A stretch of DNA of 64,000 nucleotides. Origin: Pontederia crassipes (taxonomy: Eukaryota; Streptophyta; Magnoliopsida; Commelinales; Pontederiaceae). The stretch lies in NCBI GenBank assembly GCA_030549335.1, contig JAUKPH010000017.1, positions 9,323,501 through 9,387,500 of the forward strand. The letters are read 5' to 3'. Under the pieces are notes generated by a model. That model saw only the letters and a list, made by a program, of their open reading frames with translations, was not told the origin of the DNA and made no database searches. Positions within the stretch are counted from its first letter, which is position 1. Each line of letters begins with the position of its first letter. Positions 36,011 through 46,877 of this stretch are shown one piece after another. Position numbers and translations under genes: made by a program.

Positions 36011-38194
36011 CGTAAGTTTTTGCCATTGGAGAATTCGATGCGTCGTGATCGAAACTCATTTAAAAAGAATACATCCGAGAACACTTTGTCTCCAACTCAT
36101 TTGACGAGACAAGAATTGCTAGAACAAGCACACAAGCTTAGTGAAGTTTCATTCGAACTGAAGGCCGGTAGTTACAAGCAAATTGGATTTGAAAGTGAAC
36201 ATAATTGGAAGAAAAGAAGTATTTTTTTGGAAGTTGCCTTACTGGTATTCAAACTTGATACGTCATAACTTGGACGTCATGCATGTGGAGAAGAATGTAT
36301 TTGACAACATCTTCAACACTATTATGGATGTTAAAGGAAGAATAAAAGATAACATACAGGTTCGCGAAGACATGAAACTAATATGCAAAAGACCAGAGTT
36401 AGATATCATTCATCTTCAAAATGGTAAATGCAAAAAGTCAAAAGCTACTTATGTCTTGAGCAATGATAAAAGAAAAGTGGTTTTCGAATGGGTAAAGCAA
36501 TTGAAATTCCCTGATGGATATGTATCAAACATATCTCATTGTTTTAACTTGGACAATGGGAAGATACATGGGATGAAGAATGACTGTCATGTTTTTATGC
36601 AAAGGCTGCTCCCAATTGCCTTTAAAGAACTTTTGTCAAAGGTCATCTAGAAGGTTTTCATAGAATTGTCTATGTTCTTTAAAGAGCTTTGTGCATCTAT
36701 CGTTCGGAAAGAAGTCATCTCTCGGTTAGAGGCTTCTATTATGATTACTGTGTGCAAGGCTGAGAAGATATTTCCACCTTCTTTCTTTGATGTGATGAAA
36801 CATTTGATTGTACATCTATCATATGAAACAAAAATTGTGAGTCCGGTTCAGTATCAATGGATGTATCCTTTCGAAAGGTGCATGTTATATTTGAAAAGGA
36901 AGGCGAAGAATAAGGCAAAAATTGAAGACTCCATATGTTAAGCATATTTTATTGAGGAGGTGTCAAACTTCACTTCAAAATACTTTGAGCCACGCATACA
37001 ATCATGACACACTCAAGTTTCAAGAAACGATGATGATGGTAAAAAAGAAGTTGACATGAATATTCTAACCATCTTCAAGTACCCATGTCGACTTCTTGGT
37101 GCAGGATGCAAAGTTATCTTGAATGACAAAGATCTCACCGCCGTTAAGAATTATGTTCTTGCAAATTGTAGCGAAGTGACGTCGTATCTCGAGTAAGATA
37201 ATTTGTTATATAATTTAAAGTTAATTGTTGCTATATGATTTCATTATATGAAAACTATGAATTCAGAAAATTTGAAGAATTACAATGAGAAATCAATCCG
37301 TTAGTTTCAAACAATGAGTTATTGAAATTACGAGATGAACATTTTACCGAGTGGTTGAGATGTGAAGTGAGAAATCTTTCAGCTTGTTCTTATAAATTGT
37401 TATAAGTTCGTAACTTTTAGTAAAGCTTTTAATTAATTTTATTATAGGTTATTAATGGCTCAGTCAAAGAGAACAAAATACGAGATCTTGGTCATGGCCC
37501 GAAGAAACAAGTTCTTAGCTACTGCGGCGTCATAGTCAATGGATATTGTTTCCATACAGAAGAATATAGCCGACAATGTTCAACTATTAATAGCGGCATA
37601 TGTGTTCTAGGAAGCATGTACGGAGATAACGACTTTGATTACTATGGTGTTATAGAAGACATCCTAGAATTGTCTTATTTGGGAAAATCTAACAAAGTCA
37701 TTGTGCTAAAATGCCATTGGTTCGATCCAGAGAAAGAAGTTCGGATCGATCAAAAGTTTAAATTAGTGGATATTAACCCTCGGTCGAGACTTCAGTCGTA
37801 CGATCCATTCGTATTGACGGAACAAGCACAACAAGTGTACTACACTAAGTATCCATCGAAAAGAATCAAGGATAAATGGTGGGCATCATGCAAGGTGAGG
37901 AGTAGACTATTCTTAGCAGAAAGAATGATAGATGACAATGAAACATCATCCGTACATAATGATGTGCACATGGACGATTACTATCAAGAAGGTAGAGTGA
38001 ATGAGACGATTGATTTGTCCGATGGAGTTAAGAATTTTCAATTGGTCGATGACGCTGCGCCAATAGAAGAGTTCAATTCAAATGATCTCTTGGATGTGAA
38101 CTTTGATAATTTCATTGATGATGACTCGAACCAAGATTATAGCGACGATGATGAAGATGATGAAAATGAATTAGAATACGAAACAAGCGAATGA
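36011..38194 (+). pseudogene. tnp2-type CACTA transposase remnant, copy 1
   Basis: Starts at RKFLPLENSMRRDRN (36011), which corresponds to a point well inside tnp2 transposases. It then has HNLDVMHVEKNV, the conserved region after the catalytic core, CKAEKIFPPSFFDVMKHL and QYQWMYPFERC of the DUF4218 domain, GSVKENKIRDLGHGPKKQ, and a DUF4216 domain in the frame 37448-38194, ending in an acidic tail. Lesions: a frameshift at the T7 run near 36224, in-frame stops at 36648 and 36939, and further stops in the linker segments. The N-terminal catalytic portion is absent. This product could not act as a transposase; the DUF4216 segment alone remains open (start ATG 37616, 192 residues). Confidence 0.85.
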
Positions 38195-38252
38195 ATCCCG
38201 TAGTTATTCTAATGACATACGCTTTTTACTTCTTTCTTTTTTCAGTCATAAA

Positions 38253-40286
38253 ATGAGGGGTCGAGCATCTAGGTCATCTCGCTCTTCTAGGCATTCACTC
38301 CAAATGAGTCAGACATCACAACCATCTGGTAATATAATTATTGTCAGCTGCTTATTTATAGTTGATTATAATAGTTAATTTCATTTTTTTAATAATATTA
38401 GTTCATTCGCCGGCGATGGGGCACGTAGCCGGATCGTCACATAGTAGGCGATCCATTGATGGGTCTGCTCCGCATATCACTCCAGGTACGTGACACATTG
38501 TAGGTGATATACAATTTTAAATAGGAGCCAAATTTTATGTATTTTCTTATGATGACAACTGCTACCCCACCGCCACCGACGAGAATACCAGACGTTTCAC
38601 CACATTCTAGCATTGGCGAGCGACATCTTACGCAAGGTGATATATTTATTGTTATTGACATTTCTTAATTAATTATATTAATTATTTTTTAATAATGTTG
38701 GTTGCTACGCCGCCGATAGCACAAGCAGCTGGCTCAATACATTCAGACGAGCGGACTGCCACTGATCATGCTGCGGTACACATCAATCGAGGTGAGAATA
38801 TTACTGTACATCTATGAATTATCACAACTTTAATTTGGTATGACACTAACGATTTATTATGTATTAGGGCTCGTAGATGACGTCGGACCTTCACAGTCTA
38901 TCACAGCTGTACTGGATGATGATTTCTCTTCGAGTGATGAAGAGGGATTACATGATAATGGGGTGGTCACTATGAATAATATTGCTCGACCGTAAGTTAA
39001 ATAATTTATACAAATTTTGTTATAGTTTTGGTTATCATTGAAAATTAATTCTTCTTTGTAATTGGCAGGACCACTTTCATACTCGCTAGTACCGTGCGGA
39101 ATATCAGTGCTCTCGTTCTTCCTCACTTGTCGGAAGGGGCAGGATTCTGGAAAGATGTCCCAATTCAAGTGCGGGATGACATCATTCGAGCCTTTACGGT
39201 ATGATTTTCTATTTGGGTTACATAATTTGATTTATATTTATTTTAAAATTACTAAGTTTTAACATTCTATTTTTAGGAGGCAAATCAATTTCATCCGGAT
39301 CTTAGTTTAGGGATGATTTGGAGAGCTTTTGAGGAGGTCGCTACGAAATGCCTCCGAAATCGATTATACAAGTTTCGCAAGGTCGTCACGTTCGCCGGCC
39401 TCACTTTGGAGCAGGGCATACAAAGATGTCCAAGACATATTAGGCGCTCAATTTGGGAGTCCCTCTATAGGAAGTGGTAAGTATGTTTACTTTTAAATTA
39501 TTTTTATGAAAATTATAGTCTTTGAAAGTGTAAGTATTTGATGTTCATAAAGGACAGATGAACGATGGCAAAGGAAATCGGAAAAGCAAGAGTTAACCGT
39601 CTTTCGAAGCCCGAGGCCCACGTCCACACAAGGGGATCGATGCGATTTGACGAGCATCGACGGCGCATGGTAATTTACATATAAATTCAATTTATCAAAC
39701 TTTTGACTTATACTTATGTTATCAAATTTGAAACTTTATTGTAGAAGGAGAAAGAAGGCGGTCCTATAGACTTTCGTGTGGTCTATGAGGTCCCGCATAA
39801 GAGCCGGAAGATAAACGACATACTCACGCCCACTGCTCGTAGGCTTCTGCTAAGTCTCATGACATGGTCATTTGGTTGTTGCCGTTAATGCACTATTTTT
39901 GAAATACATAATGTTTAAATTTTATAGGATGATTATAATGCGAAAATGGCTAAAAAGTATGGAGATGATCCGAGTACTCAGCCACCAGGTAATGTTTTTT
40001 CGTTGGTTTTGTCATGTTTTTAATTTGTGTTTCTTGATATATCATTTATATATTATATGATTGTATGATTGCCGGCACGACATGAGGGGGGTACTTGCGT
40101 GGCCTCGGCATAGTCGCTCAGATACCTAGGAGGATCAGAGGATATGCAGGCGGTCCATCTACTGCGAGCTCATTTGCTGCACCTGATGTGACGCAACTAT
40201 CACAGCAGCCATCGCAACAGTTATCAGAGCAAATATCGCGACAGGTGTCGGAGCAGTTGTCGCAGCAGTTGGCTCCGCTATTATAG
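38253..40286 (+). CDS. TNPA-like DNA-binding protein of the CACTA element, multi-exon, copy 1
   Basis: About ten exons can be traced by GT-AG sites, including 38253-38328, 38402-38485, 39069-39199, 39277-39478 and an exon near 39745-39830; the last ends at the TAG at 40284-40286. The core resembles the plant Ptta/En/Spm transposase family: WKDVPIQVRDDIIRAF, LRNRLYKFRK and WQRKSEKQELTVF. The C-terminus is Gln-rich with QLSEQISRQVSEQLSQQL, a likely coiled coil for dimerisation. In En/Spm the counterpart binds subterminal repeats and regulates the promoter. The N-terminus is Ser/Arg-rich. It looks less damaged than the tnp2 remnant, but intron borders need transcript support, particularly at 39830-39910. 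Confidence 0.6.
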
Positions 40287-40677
40287 GCGATTCAGGGATT
40301 GATCCCAACGCATAATCCATCCCCGCGAGGTCATAGACCGAGCATGTCTGGGTCGAATGTCCGGAATGATAACAATAACTCCCAAACATAGAATAGAAAC
40401 AACCCATGAATGCAAACAATGCTTTTGTTACTTATAGATTTAGATATACATATAGTTTGTTAGTTCGATTTATTATTTTTCATATTCTTATGTTAAATAT
40501 TATGGTTGTGATGCTTTTATATTACATGTGATGCTCTTATATTGCATGTGATGCTCTTATACTGCCTGTGATGCTTTTTGCCTGTGATGAATATCAATGT
40601 ATTTTTATATGCATTATATAATTGTATGGTATGGGAAGGGGAGAAATGAGGATTGAATGGGTAAAAAAAATTTGAAA

Positions 40678-41110
40678 GTAGCGACTCCATAACGTCCCAT
40701 TCGCGTTGCAAAGATTGTCGACGCTGAGTTAAATATATTGTCCTTAGTTCCATAGTCATGTCTCATTGGCGATGCGTACACCATCATATTGCATCACTTC
40801 AGCGCCTTCCTAGCGCCTAAAGTAACGACTCGTGAGCGCCGAAATCGCGCCTCATACCTAGCGCCCCTTGCGCGTCGACTTAGCGACGCATGTCTTCTAC
40901 AGCCGCAAATCACACGTCTTAATAATGTCGAGATAGCGTCAACTCGTGGCGTTAGTAGCGTCTCATTTCCTTTGGTTCTATTGCGATGCTAGTAGCCACC
41001 GATATGCAGCGTCCCATTTTTGTGGCGCTAGCTAGACGCGAATGAGGCGCTCTTCACCACGGAGTACGTAATAGCGCCACCCTAGTGTCGCTTATCTTGG
41101 ATCGCTAATC
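40678..41110. repeat. 3' subterminal repeat array of the CACTA element
   Basis: TAGCGCC, TAGCGTC and GACGC words in both orientations cluster over the last 430 bp of the element, mirroring the 5' arrays. The same array is repeated at 46178-46610 in copy 2. Confidence 0.8.
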
Positions 41111-41510
41111 GCCCATTTTCTTGTAGTGATATAATTTATATATTAATTGATAAGTTATTTAATAATTAAAACAACAAAAATATTTTCTTCTGTTAATCAT
41201 TTGAGAAATCTTAAACCATCCATTTTGATGGTTCATCATATATAGTTTCTTCTACTACCATCTCAATGATTGCATATTGCATACATGCTAGAAGTATATG
41301 CATTAAGATGAGTAATTATCCTCCTTATGCATATATGAATGAGTACTAATAATTCTCCCCAAAAACCAACATGAAATTTTTTTCATAATTCTAGAACCTC
41401 TTTTTGATCATGTTCTCATAAATTTTACTAAGGATGTACTTCCACATTCTTGGTGATAAAATGAGATTATGATTCGACGATGAAGTACTTGAAATATGTG
41501 ATTTGGACTT

Positions 41511-43694
41511 CGTAAGTTTTTGCCATTGGAGAATTCGATGCGTCGTGATCGAAACTCATTTAAAAAGAATACATCCGAGAACACTTTGTCTCCAACTCAT
41601 TTGACGAGACAAGAATTGCTAGAACAAGCACACAAGCTTAGTGAAGTTTCATTCGAACTGAAGGCCGGTAGTTACAAGCAAATTGGATTTGAAAGTGAAC
41701 ATAATTGGAAGAAAAGAAGTATTTTTTTGGAAGTTGCCTTACTGGTATTCAAACTTGATACGTCATAACTTGGACGTCATGCATGTGGAGAAGAATGTAT
41801 TTGACAACATCTTCAACACTATTATGGATGTTAAAGGAAGAATAAAAGATAACATACAGGTTCGCGAAGACATGAAACTAATATGCAAAAGACCAGAGTT
41901 AGATATCATTCATCTTCAAAATGGTAAATGCAAAAAGTCAAAAGCTACTTATGTCTTGAGCAATGATAAAAGAAAAGTGGTTTTCGAATGGGTAAAGCAA
42001 TTGAAATTCCCTGATGGATATGTATCAAACATATCTCATTGTTTTAACTTGGACAATGGGAAGATACATGGGATGAAGAATGACTGTCATGTTTTTATGC
42101 AAAGGCTGCTCCCAATTGCCTTTAAAGAACTTTTGTCAAAGGTCATCTAGAAGGTTTTCATAGAATTGTCTATGTTCTTTAAAGAGCTTTGTGCATCTAT
42201 CGTTCGGAAAGAAGTCATCTCTCGGTTAGAGGCTTCTATTATGATTACTGTGTGCAAGGCTGAGAAGATATTTCCACCTTCTTTCTTTGATGTGATGAAA
42301 CATTTGATTGTACATCTATCATATGAAACAAAAATTGTGAGTCCGGTTCAGTATCAATGGATGTATCCTTTCGAAAGGTGCATGTTATATTTGAAAAGGA
42401 AGGCGAAGAATAAGGCAAAAATTGAAGACTCCATATGTTAAGCATATTTTATTGAGGAGGTGTCAAACTTCACTTCAAAATACTTTGAGCCACGCATACA
42501 ATCATGACACACTCAAGTTTCAAGAAACGATGATGATGGTAAAAAAGAAGTTGACATGAATATTCTAACCATCTTCAAGTACCCATGTCGACTTCTTGGT
42601 GCAGGATGCAAAGTTATCTTGAATGACAAAGATCTCACCGCCGTTAAGAATTATGTTCTTGCAAATTGTAGCGAAGTGACGTCGTATCTCGAGTAAGATA
42701 ATTTGTTATATAATTTAAAGTTAATTGTTGCTATATGATTTCATTATATGAAAACTATGAATTCAGAAAATTTGAAGAATTACAATGAGAAATCAATCCG
42801 TTAGTTTCAAACAATGAGTTATTGAAATTACGAGATGAACATTTTACCGAGTGGTTGAGATGTGAAGTGAGAAATCTTTCAGCTTGTTCTTATAAATTGT
42901 TATAAGTTCGTAACTTTTAGTAAAGCTTTTAATTAATTTTATTATAGGTTATTAATGGCTCAGTCAAAGAGAACAAAATACGAGATCTTGGTCATGGCCC
43001 GAAGAAACAAGTTCTTAGCTACTGCGGCGTCATAGTCAATGGATATTGTTTCCATACAGAAGAATATAGCCGACAATGTTCAACTATTAATAGCGGCATA
43101 TGTGTTCTAGGAAGCATGTACGGAGATAACGACTTTGATTACTATGGTGTTATAGAAGACATCCTAGAATTGTCTTATTTGGGAAAATCTAACAAAGTCA
43201 TTGTGCTAAAATGCCATTGGTTCGATCCAGAGAAAGAAGTTCGGATCGATCAAAAGTTTAAATTAGTGGATATTAACCCTCGGTCGAGACTTCAGTCGTA
43301 CGATCCATTCGTATTGACGGAACAAGCACAACAAGTGTACTACACTAAGTATCCATCGAAAAGAATCAAGGATAAATGGTGGGCATCATGCAAGGTGAGG
43401 AGTAGACTATTCTTAGCAGAAAGAATGATAGATGACAATGAAACATCATCCGTACATAATGATGTGCACATGGACGATTACTATCAAGAAGGTAGAGTGA
43501 ATGAGACGATTGATTTGTCCGATGGAGTTAAGAATTTTCAATTGGTCGATGACGCTGCGCCAATAGAAGAGTTCAATTCAAATGATCTCTTGGATGTGAA
43601 CTTTGATAATTTCATTGATGATGACTCGAACCAAGATTATAGCGACGATGATGAAGATGATGAAAATGAATTAGAATACGAAACAAGCGAATGA
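41511..43694 (+). pseudogene. tnp2-type CACTA transposase remnant, copy 2
   Basis: Base-for-base counterpart of 36011-38194 at an offset of 5,500. It carries the same T7 frameshift (near 41724) and the same stop codons (42148 and 42439), so it was already broken when duplicated. The DUF4216 frame (ATG 43116) is again open for 192 residues. Confidence 0.85.
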
Positions 43695-43752
43695 ATCCCG
43701 TAGTTATTCTAATGACATACGCTTTTTACTTCTTTCTTTTTTCAGTCATAAA

Positions 43753-45786
43753 ATGAGGGGTCGAGCATCTAGGTCATCTCGCTCTTCTAGGCATTCACTC
43801 CAAATGAGTCAGACATCACAACCATCTGGTAATATAATTATTGTCAGCTGCTTATTTATAGTTGATTATAATAGTTAATTTCATTTTTTTAATAATATTA
43901 GTTCATTCGCCGGCGATGGGGCACGTAGCCGGATCGTCACATAGTAGGCGATCCATTGATGGGTCTGCTCCGCATATCACTCCAGGTACGTGACACATTG
44001 TAGGTGATATACAATTTTAAATAGGAGCCAAATTTTATGTATTTTCTTATGATGACAACTGCTACCCCACCGCCACCGACGAGAATACCAGACGTTTCAC
44101 CACATTCTAGCATTGGCGAGCGACATCTTACGCAAGGTGATATATTTATTGTTATTGACATTTCTTAATTAATTATATTAATTATTTTTTAATAATGTTG
44201 GTTGCTACGCCGCCGATAGCACAAGCAGCTGGCTCAATACATTCAGACGAGCGGACTGCCACTGATCATGCTGCGGTACACATCAATCGAGGTGAGAATA
44301 TTACTGTACATCTATGAATTATCACAACTTTAATTTGGTATGACACTAACGATTTATTATGTATTAGGGCTCGTAGATGACGTCGGACCTTCACAGTCTA
44401 TCACAGCTGTACTGGATGATGATTTCTCTTCGAGTGATGAAGAGGGATTACATGATAATGGGGTGGTCACTATGAATAATATTGCTCGACCGTAAGTTAA
44501 ATAATTTATACAAATTTTGTTATAGTTTTGGTTATCATTGAAAATTAATTCTTCTTTGTAATTGGCAGGACCACTTTCATACTCGCTAGTACCGTGCGGA
44601 ATATCAGTGCTCTCGTTCTTCCTCACTTGTCGGAAGGGGCAGGATTCTGGAAAGATGTCCCAATTCAAGTGCGGGATGACATCATTCGAGCCTTTACGGT
44701 ATGATTTTCTATTTGGGTTACATAATTTGATTTATATTTATTTTAAAATTACTAAGTTTTAACATTCTATTTTTAGGAGGCAAATCAATTTCATCCGGAT
44801 CTTAGTTTAGGGATGATTTGGAGAGCTTTTGAGGAGGTCGCTACGAAATGCCTCCGAAATCGATTATACAAGTTTCGCAAGGTCGTCACGTTCGCCGGCC
44901 TCACTTTGGAGCAGGGCATACAAAGATGTCCAAGACATATTAGGCGCTCAATTTGGGAGTCCCTCTATAGGAAGTGGTAAGTATGTTTACTTTTAAATTA
45001 TTTTTATGAAAATTATAGTCTTTGAAAGTGTAAGTATTTGATGTTCATAAAGGACAGATGAACGATGGCAAAGGAAATCGGAAAAGCAAGAGTTAACCGT
45101 CTTTCGAAGCCCGAGGCCCACGTCCACACAAGGGGATCGATGCGATTTGACGAGCATCGACGGCGCATGGTAATTTACATATAAATTCAATTTATCAAAC
45201 TTTTGACTTATACTTATGTTATCAAATTTGAAACTTTATTGTAGAAGGAGAAAGAAGGCGGTCCTATAGACTTTCGTGTGGTCTATGAGGTCCCGCATAA
45301 GAGCCGGAAGATAAACGACATACTCACGCCCACTGCTCGTAGGCTTCTGCTAAGTCTCATGACATGGTCATTTGGTTGTTGCCGTTAATGCACTATTTTT
45401 GAAATACATAATGTTTAAATTTTATAGGATGATTATAATGCGAAAATGGCTAAAAAGTATGGAGATGATCCGAGTACTCAGCCACCAGGTAATGTTTTTT
45501 CGTTGGTTTTGTCATGTTTTTAATTTGTGTTTCTTGATATATCATTTATATATTATATGATTGTATGATTGCCGGCACGACATGAGGGGGGTACTTGCGT
45601 GGCCTCGGCATAGTCGCTCAGATACCTAGGAGGATCAGAGGATATGCAGGCGGTCCATCTACTGCGAGCTCATTTGCTGCACCTGATGTGACGCAACTAT
45701 CACAGCAGCCATCGCAACAGTTATCAGAGCAAATATCGCGACAGGTGTCGGAGCAGTTGTCGCAGCAGTTGGCTCCGCTATTATAG
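43753..45786 (+). CDS. TNPA-like DNA-binding protein of the CACTA element, copy 2
   Basis: Counterpart of 38253-40286 with the same splice sites and the same Gln-rich coiled-coil tail. Its own upstream region is the duplicated tnp2 remnant, not a CACTA 5' end, so its expression would depend on a promoter within the duplicated unit or on read-through. Confidence 0.55.
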
Positions 45787-46599
45787 GCGATTCAGGGATT
45801 GATCCCAACGCATAATCCATCCCCGCGAGGTCATAGACCGAGCATGTCTGGGTCGAATGTCCGGAATGATAACAATAACTCCCAAACATAGAATAGAAAC
45901 AACCCATGAATGCAAACAATGCTTTTGTTACTTATAGATTTAGATATACATATAGTTTGTTAGTTCGATTTATTATTTTTCATATTCTTATGTTAAATAT
46001 TATGGTTGTGATGCTTTTATATTACATGTGATGCTCTTATATTGCATGTGATGCTCTTATACTGCCTGTGATGCTTTTTGCCTGTGATGAATATCAATGT
46101 ATTTTTATATGCATTATATAATTGTATGGTATGGGAAGGGGAGAAATGAGGATTGAATGGGTAAAAAAAATTTGAAAGTAGCGACTCCATAACGTCCCAT
46201 TCGCGTTGCAAAGATTGTCGACGCTGAGTTAAATATATTGTCCTTAGTTCCATAGTCATGTCTCATTGGCGATGCGTACACCATCATATTGCATCACTTC
46301 AGCGCCTTCCTAGCGCCTAAAGTAACGACTCGTGAGCGCCGAAATCGCGCCTCATACCTAGCGCCCCTTGCGCGTCGACTTAGCGACGCATGTCTTCTAC
46401 AGCCGCAAATCACACGTCTTAATAATGTCGAGATAGCGTCAACTCGTGGCGTTAGTAGCGTCTCATTTCCTTTGGTTCTATTGCGATGCTAGTAGCCACT
46501 GATATGCAGCGTCCCATTTTTGTGGCGCTAGCTAGACGCGAATGAGGCGCTCTTCACCACGGAGTACGTAATAGCGCCACCCTAGTGTCGCTTATCTTG

Positions 46600-46628
46600 G
46601 ATCGCTAATCGCCCATTTTCTTGTAGTG
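46600..46628 (-). other. Second 3' terminal inverted repeat of the CACTA element
   Basis: Identical to the terminus at 41100-41128 and followed by the same ATA. With the single 5' terminus at 33246 it would bound a 13.4-kb segment, so the locus has one 5' end and two alternative 3' ends. Confidence 0.85.
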
Positions 46629-46877
46629 ATATAATTTATATATTAATTGATAAGTTATTTAATAATTAAAACAACAAAAATATTTTCTTCTGTTAATCAT
46701 TTGAGAAATCTTAAACCATCCATTTTGATGGTTCATCATATATAGTTTCTTCTACTACCATCTCAATGATTGCATATTGCATACATGCTAGAAGTATATG
46801 CATTAAGATGAGTAATTATCCTCCTTATGCATATATGAATGAGTACTAATAATTCTCCCCAAAAACCAACATGAAAT

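Larger units (their letters stand above)
33246..41128 (+). mobile_element. CACTA (En/Spm) DNA transposon, 7,883 bp, defective
   Basis: The 5' end is CACTATAAGAACATGGGCG and the 3' end, read on the minus strand, is CACTACAAGAAAATGGGCG. The 27-bp inverted repeats differ at three positions (6, 12, 20). ATA flanks both ends (33243-33245 and 41129-41131), the 3-bp target duplication expected for CACTA. Inside are subterminal arrays of TAGCGTCG/GACGCTA words, a GC-rich block (34.86-35.64 kb), a broken tnp2-type transposase remnant (36.0-38.2 kb) and a TNPA-like gene (38.25-40.29 kb). The N-terminal catalytic part of tnp2 is missing, so the element looks non-autonomous. Bases from 35878 onward are repeated downstream (see the 5,500-bp duplication). 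Confidence 0.92.
35878..41377. repeat. Copy 1 of a 5,500-bp head-to-tail duplication
   Basis: Bases 35878-41377 recur at 41378-46877 with an offset of exactly 5,500. The unit starts inside the CACTA element, 2.6 kb from its 5' end, and runs about 250 bp past its 3' terminus into flanking DNA. The left edge (ACTATTTTTTT), the junction (GAAATTTTTTT) and the right edge (GAAATGAGAG) share only an A/T microhomology. The copies are nearly identical; the one difference I noticed is C at 41000 against T at 46500. Confidence 0.97.
41378..46877. repeat. Copy 2 of the 5,500-bp duplication
   Basis: Contains a second copy of the tnp2 remnant, the TNPA-like gene, the 3' subterminal repeats, the 3' CACTA terminus (46624-46628) and 249 bp of flank (46629-46877). 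It has no 5' CACTA terminus of its own, so by itself it is an immobile 5'-truncated copy. All open frames and all stops match copy 1. Confidence 0.97.

Noticed and set aside
40517-40759. Minus-strand small frames in the 3' part of the CACTA element, repeated at 46017
   Set aside because: They overlap non-coding transposon sequence and lack conserved features.
41378-46877. Reading copy 2 as an independent CACTA insertion
   Set aside because: It has no 5' terminus and includes 249 bp of flank identical to that after copy 1, so it is a segmental duplication.
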